A stretch of DNA of 64,000 nt from Eutrophobius brisbanensis. Lineage in GTDB: Bacteria; Pseudomonadota; Gammaproteobacteria; Eutrophobiales; Eutrophobiaceae. Under the pieces are notes generated by a model. That model ran no database searches and had not been told where the DNA came from. It saw nothing but the letters and a program-made list of their open reading frames with translations. Shown here in pieces: positions 42,781 to 49,976 of this stretch. Both the position numbers and the translations under genes were made by a program. The number at the start of each line of letters is the position of its first letter. The stretch's first letter is position 1. The DNA is taken from NCBI GenBank assembly GCA_038131795.1, contig JAYPQE010000003.1:1984001-2048000 (forward strand), read 5' to 3'.

Positions 42781-43815
42781 TTAAAAACTATCTTTATTTG
42801 CTGCTTTAGACCTGGCTTCATTGGTGTCTACAACGCCTTTTTGAACCAGTTGCTGCAGGTTTTGATCCAATGTCTGCATACCAAATTGCTGACCGGTCTG
42901 AATGGCTGAATACATCTGTGCAATCTTATTCTCTCGGATGAGGTTTCGAATTGCTGGCGTCCCGATCATGATCTCATGGGCAGCAACACGACCTCCGCCT
43001 TTCTTTTTCAAAAGCGTTTGTGAAATAACAGCGCGCAGTGATTCAGACAACATGGCCCTGACCATATCTTTTTCCTCAGCAGGAAATACGTCAACAATAC
43101 GGTCAATGGTTTTAGCCGCGGAACTGGTATGCAATGTACCAAACACCAGATGCCCCGTTTCTGCCGCTGACAATGCCAGGCGTATGGTTTCCAGGTCACG
43201 CATCTCGCCCACCAGGATCACATCAGGGTCTTCACGCAGCGCTGATCGCAATGCCTCATTAAAACCCAGTGTATCGCGATGCACCTCTCGCTGGTTAACC
43301 AGACATTTTTTACTGGTATGAACAAACTCAATGGGGTCTTCGACGGTGAGAATATGTCCGTACTCTGTATCATTTTTATGGTTCACCATGGCCGCCAGGG
43401 TGGTAGATTTACCGGATCCGGTGGGCCCGGTTACCAGCACAACCCCCCTTGGGTAATCTGAAATGTTCTCGAAAATTTTTGGAGCATTCAATTGTTCAAG
43501 GCTAAGGATTTCAGAAGGAATGGTCCTGAATACCGCACCGGCACCTCGATTATGGTTAAAGGCGTTCACCCTGAACCTGGCCAATCCCGGTATCTCAAAC
43601 GAAAAGTCACACTCAAGGAATTCTTCATAATCCTTTCTTTGCTTGTCATTCATGATGTCATAAACCATATCATGTACTTCTTTATGGTCCATGGGCGGCA
43701 CATTGATCCTTCTAACATCACCATCAACCCGAATCATCGGCGGCAAACCTGCCGATAAGTGCAAATCCGAGCAACCGTTTTTAACGCCAAACGCAAGCAA
43801 TTCACCTATATCCAT
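42781..43815 (-). CDS. pilT: Pilus retraction ATPase PilT
   Basis: Main motor for type IV pilus depolymerisation. The 344 residues match PilT. Visible motifs are Walker A GPTGSGKST near 129-137, Walker B VILVGEMRDLET with the catalytic glutamate, and the His-box TGHLVFGTLHT. The C-terminal AIRNLIRENKIAQM region (about 283-296) is the AIRNLIRE motif characteristic of PilT and absent from PilU. It is divergent from yggS with a 159-base spacer, the same arrangement as in Pseudomonas. Confidence 0.96.
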   Translation of the reverse strand: MDIGELLAFGVKNGCSDLHLSAGLPPMIRVDGDVRRINVPPMDHKEVHDMVYDIMNDKQRKDYEEFLECDFSFEIPGLARFRVNAFNHNRGAGAVFRTIPSEILSLEQLNAPKIFENISDYPRGVVLVTGPTGSGKSTTLAAMVNHKNDTEYGHILTVEDPIEFVHTSKKCLVNQREVHRDTLGFNEALRSALREDPDVILVGEMRDLETIRLALSAAETGHLVFGTLHTSSAAKTIDRIVDVFPAEEKDMVRAMLSESLRAVISQTLLKKKGGGRVAAHEIMIGTPAIRNLIRENKIAQMYSAIQTGQQFGMQTLDQNLQQLVQKGVVDTNEARSKAANKDSF

Positions 43816-43923
43816 TGTGATCTCCAGAATTATTATTAAAGATTAATTCTCAAGGAATTTTTTTGATCCCTGTGTGAAGTTGTAAATATTGAAACAGACG
43901 TATCTGTTCCAAATTCCAACCGT

Positions 43924-43929
43924 TATAAT
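43924..43929 (+). promoter_or_regulatory. -10 box upstream of yggS
   Basis: TATAAT, 46 bases before the yggS ATG, without a good -35 hexamer. AACAGA-CGTA-TCTGTT at 43893-43908 is a perfect 6-base dyad just upstream in the yggS-pilT divergent region. Confidence 0.35.
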
Positions 43930-43974
43930 TATTTTTAAATTGTCGCTTATGGCAACCATTATTTACGACTTATT

Positions 43975-44685
43975 ATGGGCTTAGCTTACCAAAGTACCGT
44001 GGAAAATATCGAAAAAAATATCAAAAATATATGGCAGCAAATTTATGCTGCAGAGCAAAAATATGGGCGAAAAAGGGGATCTGTTCGCCTCCTGGCAGTC
44101 AGCAAAACCAAAGGCGTAGAAGACATAGGCAAAGCGATTTCAGCCGGACTTTCTGACTTCGGTGAGAATTATGTACAGGAGGCACTCCCCAAGATGGGCT
44201 CCCTGCGACCATTTAATCCAACGTGGTATTTTATTGGACCGTTGCAATCAAATAAAACCCGGCAGGTGACAGAAAATTTTGACTGGGTTTTATCCGTGGA
44301 TCGGAAAAAAGTAGCTAAACGGCTGGGAGACGCCAGACCACAGACGCTTGGGCCGCTAAATGTATGCCTGCAGGTCAATATCAGTGGGGAAGACTCCAAG
44401 TCTGGCGTCAGCATACCTGAGGTAATGCCCCTGGCCAGCCGGATCTTAGATCATCCACGACTCAGGTTAAGGGGTATAATGGGCATCCCGGCAGCAACCA
44501 ATGTCATCGCAGACCAACGTCTGGCATTTCGACAATTAAAAGACGTTTTCGATAGTATGAATGACCGTGGATTCAATTTAGACACGCTGTCTATGGGAAT
44601 GAGTGGCGATCTTGAGTCTGCCATCGCTGAGGGTTCAACCATGGTCAGAATTGGTAGTGCTATATTTGGGCAGAGAAAAAAGTAA
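43975..44685 (+). CDS. yggS: PLP homeostasis protein YggS/PipY
   Basis: Pyridoxal-phosphate-binding TIM-barrel protein that maintains vitamin B6 and amino-acid balance. The 236 residues match the family. The PLP lysine lies in AVSKTK (about 41-46), with GENYVQEA (about 62-69), WYFIGPLQSNK (about 83-93) and the phosphate-binding SMGMSGDLESAI near 200-211. It begins the yggS-proC-yggT group, which is conserved with pilT upstream in gammaproteobacteria. The annotation is firm but it has no known catalytic activity. Confidence 0.95.
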   Translation: MGLAYQSTVENIEKNIKNIWQQIYAAEQKYGRKRGSVRLLAVSKTKGVEDIGKAISAGLSDFGENYVQEALPKMGSLRPFNPTWYFIGPLQSNKTRQVTENFDWVLSVDRKKVAKRLGDARPQTLGPLNVCLQVNISGEDSKSGVSIPEVMPLASRILDHPRLRLRGIMGIPAATNVIADQRLAFRQLKDVFDSMNDRGFNLDTLSMGMSGDLESAIAEGSTMVRIGSAIFGQRKK

Positions 44686-44764
44686 CAACCTGTATTGAAA
44701 TAACCAGATTTGCCCAAACATAAGTCTAATACGCAATTAACATAATGGGACAATTTTAATCCAA

Positions 44765-45595
44765 ATGAAAAATACCAAGATAAGTTTCCTCGGTTGCGGA
44801 AATATGGGCTGCAGCCTTATTGGCGGACTAATCGCTGATGGGCACCAGCCTGATGTAATAACAGGTAGTGAACCAGACAGGGAAAAGGCCTCCAGCATTG
44901 CTGGTGAATACACAATCCGCATCGCCAACGATAATGTACAGGCCTGCACTGATGCCGAAGTCATTATCCTTGCGGTTAAACCTCAAAACCTGCTTGAAGT
45001 TTGCAAAGAAATTCAACCTGCAATAAAACAAACCTCACCCTTGTTGGTATCTATTGCCGCGGGAATTCAGGTTTCATCCATTCAGAACATCGTTGGCAAT
45101 GACTATCCAATCGTAAGAGTCATGCCAAATACACCGGCACTAATTCAAACCGGTGCATCTGCATTATTTGCCAGCGAGGGGGTGAATGAAGACCAACGCA
45201 CCCTGGCCGAGGAGATCATGCGTGCGGTGGGACTGACTATCTGGCTCAGTGATGAGCACCTGATGGACAGCGTTACGGCACTATCCGGGAGTGGTCCTGC
45301 TTATTTTTTTCTGGTCATGGAATGCATGCAAAATGCCGCCATCAAACTGGGTCTTAGCAGTGAACATGCCAGGCTACTTACCCTGGAAACCGCATTCGGC
45401 GCAGCTAAAATGGCACTGGAAAGTAAGGCTGACGTCTCTACTTTGCGACAGCAGGTCACCTCACCCGGTGGCACCACCCAAGCGGCATTGAAAGTGTTAA
45501 TCGAACAGGGGCAACTTGAAAACTTATTTTATGATGCCATGAATCAAGCCAAAAAGCGTTCCGAAGAACTGGCTTTGGAGTTTGGAAAGTCTTAA
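44765..45595 (+). CDS. proC: Pyrroline-5-carboxylate reductase
   Basis: NAD(P)H-dependent last step of proline synthesis. The 276 residues carry the Rossmann motif FLGCGNMGCSLIGG (about 8-21), VKPQN (about 75-79), VRVMPNTPAL (about 118-127) and ALSGSGPAYFF (about 172-182), which line the active site. It overlaps yggT by one base (TAATG), so these two genes are translationally coupled. Confidence 0.96.
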   Translation: MKNTKISFLGCGNMGCSLIGGLIADGHQPDVITGSEPDREKASSIAGEYTIRIANDNVQACTDAEVIILAVKPQNLLEVCKEIQPAIKQTSPLLVSIAAGIQVSSIQNIVGNDYPIVRVMPNTPALIQTGASALFASEGVNEDQRTLAEEIMRAVGLTIWLSDEHLMDSVTALSGSGPAYFFLVMECMQNAAIKLGLSSEHARLLTLETAFGAAKMALESKADVSTLRQQVTSPGGTTQAALKVLIEQGQLENLFYDAMNQAKKRSEELALEFGKS

Positions 45596-46176
45596 TGTCC
45601 ACAAACTACCTGATCCAGGCCGCACTATTTTTAGTCACCACCATTTTTGATATATATCTCCTCGCGGTTGTTTTGCGGTTCTTGCTGCAACTGTTTCGAG
45701 CAGATTTTTATAATCCCATTTCACAATTTCTGGCAAAGATCACCAACCCGCCGCTACGTTACATCCGCAGGGTGGTTCCCGGCTATAAGGGGCAGGACTG
45801 GTCTTCAATGGTGCTCATGCTACTCATAAAGAGCGTTGAAATAACCATTGTTTACCTGCTTTCTGCCGGCAGATTTGTTGCTGTTGATAGCCTGATTATT
45901 CTCAGCATTGCAGGCATCCTTGAACTCTTTGTGGATGTGTTCATGATTGCGATATTTATTCAGGTGATTTTAAGCTGGGTAAACCCAGGTGCATATAATC
46001 CTGCCACCGTCATTCTTTATCGTCTCACGGAACCGGTACTGGCCCCTGCGCGTAAATTATTGCCACCTATAGGTGGACTGGATCTGTCACCGATAATAGT
46101 GATCATCGCATTACAAATGTCGATTATTCTTGTCGTTACCCCTCTCACTCACTTTGGCGTGGCACTATCAAATTAG
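45595..46176 (+). CDS. yggT: YggT-family membrane protein
   Basis: Integral inner-membrane protein with two YGGT domains in tandem. The 193 residues contain about four hydrophobic segments (about 8-28, 64-84, 91-115 and 155-185). The repeated motif is visible as FYNPISQFLAKITNPPLRYIRR-like in the first half and AYNPATVILYRLTEPVLAPAR-like in the second. Family members have been tied to osmotic stress and membrane organisation, without clear biochemistry. Its stop overlaps the convergent second ExoIII gene by 4 bases. Confidence 0.93.
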   Translation: MSTNYLIQAALFLVTTIFDIYLLAVVLRFLLQLFRADFYNPISQFLAKITNPPLRYIRRVVPGYKGQDWSSMVLMLLIKSVEITIVYLLSAGRFVAVDSLIILSIAGILELFVDVFMIAIFIQVILSWVNPGAYNPATVILYRLTEPVLAPARKLLPPIGGLDLSPIIVIIALQMSIILVVTPLTHFGVALSN

Positions 46177-46946
46177 AGAGACATGTCGTAGTCGATGATT
46201 AATGGCGCATGGTCTGAAAAACGCCGGTCCTTATAAATTCTGGCCTGTTTAATTTTGTCTTTAAGACTGGAGGAGACCACGTGATAATCAATCCTCCAGC
46301 CAACGTTTTTTTCCCATGCCCGCCCCCTGTTTGACCACCATGTATACTGATCCGGCAAGGTATTGATAGCTCGAAATGCATCTATCATGCCCGTCTTGTT
46401 AAATACGGTATCAAGCCATTGCCTTTCTTCAGGCAAAAATCCTGAATTTTTCTGATTGCTGCGCCAGTTTTTAAGGTCTATCTCCTTGTGGGCGATATTC
46501 CAGTCGCCACATAGAATATATTGCCTGTTACTGTTGCCCATTGTCTGTAACCTGGGCAGAAATTTATCCATAAAATCAAACTTTATCTGTTGCCTTTCAT
46601 CGCCCGATGTCCCCGACGGCAGGTAAAGAGAAATGATACTTAACGTCCCAAAGTCCGCCTGAATGTAGCGCCCTTCATAGTCTGCATGGTGCCAACCCAG
46701 TGTGGTGGTAATTTTGTCGGGCTGTTTGCGTGCATAGATTGCCACCCCACTATAACCTTTTTTCTCGGCATCATTAAAAAATGAAACAAATCCTTTAGGC
46801 TTTAAAATTTCGTCGTTGAGCTGATGGACCTGTGCCTTGGTCTCCTGTATACATAACACATCAGCCCGTGAGCGCTTGAGCCAGTCAAACATGCCTTTTC
46901 GATGGGCGGCACGTATACCATTTGCATTTAAACTGATTATTTTCAT
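46173..46946 (-). CDS. Second exodeoxyribonuclease III-family protein, at the crc position
   Basis: EEP-family nuclease, 257 residues, distinct from the XthA at 2134. Its place beside pyrE is that of crc in Pseudomonas. Unlike a presumed non-nuclease regulator, it keeps the nuclease set: SLNANGIRAA (Asn), QETK (Glu), CGDWNIAH (Asp and Asn) and SDHAPL (Asp-His). I therefore call it a probable AP endonuclease of the ExoA/XthA type. Whether it also acts in catabolite control cannot be judged from sequence. It is divergent from pyrE with a 114-base spacer and convergent with yggT. Confidence 0.88.
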   Translation of the reverse strand: MKIISLNANGIRAAHRKGMFDWLKRSRADVLCIQETKAQVHQLNDEILKPKGFVSFFNDAEKKGYSGVAIYARKQPDKITTTLGWHHADYEGRYIQADFGTLSIISLYLPSGTSGDERQQIKFDFMDKFLPRLQTMGNSNRQYILCGDWNIAHKEIDLKNWRSNQKNSGFLPEERQWLDTVFNKTGMIDAFRAINTLPDQYTWWSNRGRAWEKNVGWRIDYHVVSSSLKDKIKQARIYKDRRFSDHAPLIIDYDMSL

Positions 46947-47060
46947 GGTGTTTATTTTTTCAGATCATTAAAAATATTAACATTGCAGAGCACTGCGGTA
47001 TGTATTGAAATCTGATATCCTCATGTTCGCTATCTTTATTATATTTACGGTACACATGGC

Positions 47061-47705
47061 ATGAATGAGTATCAACAGGATTTTATAGAATTCTCAATTA
47101 AAAAAGAGGCCCTGAAGTTTGGCGAATTCACGTTAAAATCAGGCAGGGTCAGCCCATACTTCTTCAATACGGGTCTGTTTAATGATGGCGAAAGCCTGCA
47201 ACGCCTAGGAGAATGTTATGCGGCAACGGTAATACAGGCCGGGGTTTCATTTGACATGCTATACGGGCCCGCATACAAGGGAATCCCGCTGGCATCTTCC
47301 CTGGCCATTGCATTGAATGGACATCACGGCCGGTCTGTGCCTTACTGTTTTAATCGCAAAGAAGTCAAAGATCATGGCGAAGGAGGCCTGCTACTTGGCG
47401 CTCCCCTGACAGGCAAGGTACTTATTATTGATGACGTCATTACCGCCGGCACCTCTGTAAACGAGTCGATTGAAATAATAAACAATGCGGGCGCAACACC
47501 AGCCGGTGTGGTAATCGCGGTGGACCGTCAGGAACGTGGGGCAGGAGAGTATTCAGCAATTCAGGAAGTCCAGCAGCGTTATAATATCCCTGTAATCAGC
47601 ATCATCTCCCTGGATTTACTCATTGAATTTATAAAAAATTCTGACAGTTTTTCAAGCTATCTCAATGACATACTGAATTATCGCAAAAACTATGGAATCA
47701 ATTGA
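47061..47705 (+). CDS. pyrE: Orotate phosphoribosyltransferase
   Basis: Converts orotate and PRPP to orotidine 5'-phosphate. The 214 residues match PyrE. The PRPP motif VLIIDDVITAGTSVNE lies at about 120-135 and the flexible loop FNRKEVKDHGEGG (about 98-110) carries the catalytic lysines. It is unlinked to the pyrRBC'K cluster, as in Pseudomonas. It is divergent from the ExoIII-family gene. Confidence 0.96.
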   Translation: MNEYQQDFIEFSIKKEALKFGEFTLKSGRVSPYFFNTGLFNDGESLQRLGECYAATVIQAGVSFDMLYGPAYKGIPLASSLAIALNGHHGRSVPYCFNRKEVKDHGEGGLLLGAPLTGKVLIIDDVITAGTSVNESIEIINNAGATPAGVVIAVDRQERGAGEYSAIQEVQQRYNIPVISIISLDLLIEFIKNSDSFSSYLNDILNYRKNYGIN

Positions 47706-47789
47706 AGAATATTGAATCTTAACTGTTAATAAAATACCAATGCCGTACTATACTATTTAACCATCAGACCAAAAATACAGGGAAAACCA

Positions 47790-48413
47790 ATGAAAAATAA
47801 ACTGCTTCCCAGATTTCTGATATTAACCGGACTCTTTATAATGCTTTTTAGTCTACAGGCAAATGCGACTATAAAATGCTGGACCAACAATGAAGGCGTC
47901 AGGGAATGCGGCAATCGGGTCCCACCTGAATATGCCCAGCAGGGGCATCAGGAAATCAGTGAATCAGGCATGGTAATAGACGAACAGTCCCGCGCCAAAA
48001 CAAAAGCAGAACTGGCAGAAGAAGCAAAACAAAAGGCCTTGCTTGCTGAGGAAAAACGAAAACAGGCAGAGCAGAAACGGGCTGATAATATTTTGCTGGC
48101 CACATTCAGTAATGTTGCTGAGATTGAACGTGCACGGGACGAGCGTATCAAGGCCATTGATGCCACTATTACCCTGGCAAATAAGCAAACGGAAACTATT
48201 CAGCAGTATCTTGATAAACGTATACAGGCCGCCGCACAGGCAGAGCGCAGCGGAAACACGCCTAATGAGGCCCTGTTAAACGACATCGCAGAACTGGAAC
48301 GACAAGTCTCGGCGAAAAAAGAATATATTGCCGAACGGGAAAAGGAAAAAGAAGACACCACTGCAGAATATGCAGCAAACATAGAACGCTTTAAGTCTCT
48401 CAAGGGGCTCTAA
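47790..48413 (+). CDS. Secreted coiled-coil protein with DUF4124-like N terminus
   Basis: Not a recognised enzyme. A signal peptide covers about residues 1-26 (cleavage after ANA). Then comes a short DUF4124-like region, IKCWTNNEGVRECGNRVPPE, with a Cys pair at 29 and 39. The remainder (about 65-205) is a highly charged alpha-helical coiled coil rich in Lys, Glu, Gln and Ala. It is probably periplasmic. It stands alone between pyrE and convergent slmA. Function is unknown; similar proteins are common in gammaproteobacteria near this locus. Confidence 0.8.
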   Translation: MKNKLLPRFLILTGLFIMLFSLQANATIKCWTNNEGVRECGNRVPPEYAQQGHQEISESGMVIDEQSRAKTKAELAEEAKQKALLAEEKRKQAEQKRADNILLATFSNVAEIERARDERIKAIDATITLANKQTETIQQYLDKRIQAAAQAERSGNTPNEALLNDIAELERQVSAKKEYIAEREKEKEDTTAEYAANIERFKSLKGL

Positions 48414-48426
48414 TAGTCGTCGGCCG

Positions 48427-48442
48427 CGTTATTTAAATAACG
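48427..48442. repeat. 16-base perfect palindrome at the slmA 3' end
   Basis: CGTTATTTAAATAACG overlaps the last codons of slmA and the convergent gap. It may form a weak hairpin in both transcripts, but no T-run follows. Confidence 0.4.
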
Positions 48443-49019
48443 ACCCTCTCAATAAGGCCCACTGTTCGCTGATATGGACAGTGGGTTTTTTTTCAAACTC
48501 TGACCTGACAAATTCACTCATATGTCCTTCAATTAGTACCATCATTAGGTTAGCTGTCACGTCGATTGTTTGATTGGCGCGCGTCCCGCCTGAGAGGTTG
48601 GCCTCCCTTAAAAGTTGCTTGAACTGCGTCTGTATGCGCTCAAAGAATTTTGCCACCCTGATTCGTAACCTCTCATTTTCTCCAACCAGGGCATCACCCA
48701 GTAATACTCGCGTTATTCCCGGGTTGCGTTCAGCAAACCCCAACACCAGTGAGATAATCCTTTCGCACCTGACTGGTAATGATTTTTCCTGATCCAGAAT
48801 TTTGTTAATGAGTCCAAATACACTTTCCTCAGCAAAATCTATCAACGCCTCATACATCTTGGCCTTGCTGGCAAAATGCCGGTATAGAGCAGCTTCTGAT
48901 ACACCAACCGCCCTGGCCAAAGCGGCTGTCGTTATCCTGGAGCCTGGGTGAGTTTCAAGCTCCTGGGCCAGCACTTCCAGTATCTGCTGTTTTCTATCGG
49001 GTTTTTTTGTTGTTGCCAT
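48429..49019 (-). CDS. slmA: Nucleoid occlusion factor SlmA (TetR family)
   Basis: DNA-binding protein that blocks FtsZ assembly over the chromosome. The 196 residues match SlmA. The N-terminal helix-turn-helix includes ITTAALARAVGVSEAALYRHFASK (about 29-52), with the variant recognition residues of SlmA rather than a drug-sensing TetR. The C-terminal ligand-type domain matches in length and charge. Adjacent argB reads in the same direction. In E. coli slmA sits in the dut-slmA-pyrE area, and here dut and pyrE flank it again, which supports the call. Confidence 0.92.
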   Translation of the reverse strand: MATTKKPDRKQQILEVLAQELETHPGSRITTAALARAVGVSEAALYRHFASKAKMYEALIDFAEESVFGLINKILDQEKSLPVRCERIISLVLGFAERNPGITRVLLGDALVGENERLRIRVAKFFERIQTQFKQLLREANLSGGTRANQTIDVTANLMMVLIEGHMSEFVRSEFEKKPTVHISEQWALLRGSLFK

Positions 49020-49033
49020 TGACCTGCCTTTTT

Positions 49034-49963
49034 CTATCCAACTTTAATCATGGTCCCAATGCCACTATCTGTAAATATTTCCAGCAGTACCGCATGCTCC
49101 ACCCTGCCGTCTATGATATGTACATTTTGTACGCCGCCAGAGACCGCATCCATCGCGGCATTTACCTTGGGAAGCATGCCGCCAAATATAGTTTTTGATT
49201 TGATTAATTTATCTACATCAGACTCAGAAAGTCCCGTCAGCACATTATTATCTTTATCCAGTACGCCCGGCGTATTAGTAAGCATAATCAATTTTTCTGC
49301 TTTTAATTCCCGTGCAACATGGCATGCAACCAAATCGGCGTTGATATTATATGACTGGCCATCATCTCCCACGCCGATTGGCGCAATGACTGGAATGAAA
49401 TCCCCTGTAATTAACATTTCGATAACTGCCGTATTTATCGACACAACCTCTCCAACATGCCCGATATCAATGATCTCAGAGGCCTTGAGTTCCGGCGCAT
49501 CTGCAGGCATCTGAAGTTTTTTTGCCTTGATCATACCGCCATCTTTCCCCGACAAACCAACTGCATTGCCGCCATTTTGGTTTATGAGGTTTGCAATATC
49601 CTTGTTCACCAGACCGCCCAGGACCATTTCCACAACATCCATGGTTTCGCTGTCTGTGACCCGCATTCCCTGAACAAATTTTGATTCTTTACCTATTTTC
49701 TCTAAAAATGTCCCGATTTGCGGCCCGCCACCATGTACCACTACCGGATTCATACCAACCAGCTTCATCAATGTAATATCTCTGGCAAAGCTGTTTTTCA
49801 GTGACTCGTTTTCCATGGCGTTACCGCCGTACTTGATCACAATGGTGGTATCATAAAATCGTTTTATATAAGGAAGGGCCTCATTGAGGACCGAAGCGAT
49901 TTCACTTTCTGGATGAATATTTGACTGTTGGTTTTTCATGATGGGCTCATGTGAAGATGTCAT
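49034..49963 (-). CDS. argB: Acetylglutamate kinase
   Basis: Phosphorylates N-acetylglutamate in arginine synthesis. The 309 residues include IKYGGNAM (about 43-50), VVHGGGPQI (about 74-82) and the NINADLVACHVA segment near 210. The N-terminal extension before IASVLNEALPYIKRF is that of the arginine-sensitive hexameric class, so feedback inhibition is likely. The start could be the ATG 9 codons later (MKNQQ). It lies 13 bases after algC on the same strand, the same order as in Pseudomonas. Confidence 0.95.
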   Translation of the reverse strand: MTSSHEPIMKNQQSNIHPESEIASVLNEALPYIKRFYDTTIVIKYGGNAMENESLKNSFARDITLMKLVGMNPVVVHGGGPQIGTFLEKIGKESKFVQGMRVTDSETMDVVEMVLGGLVNKDIANLINQNGGNAVGLSGKDGGMIKAKKLQMPADAPELKASEIIDIGHVGEVVSINTAVIEMLITGDFIPVIAPIGVGDDGQSYNINADLVACHVARELKAEKLIMLTNTPGVLDKDNNVLTGLSESDVDKLIKSKTIFGGMLPKVNAAMDAVSGGVQNVHIIDGRVEHAVLLEIFTDSGIGTMIKVG

Positions 49964-49976
49964 AACCTCGCACCCC

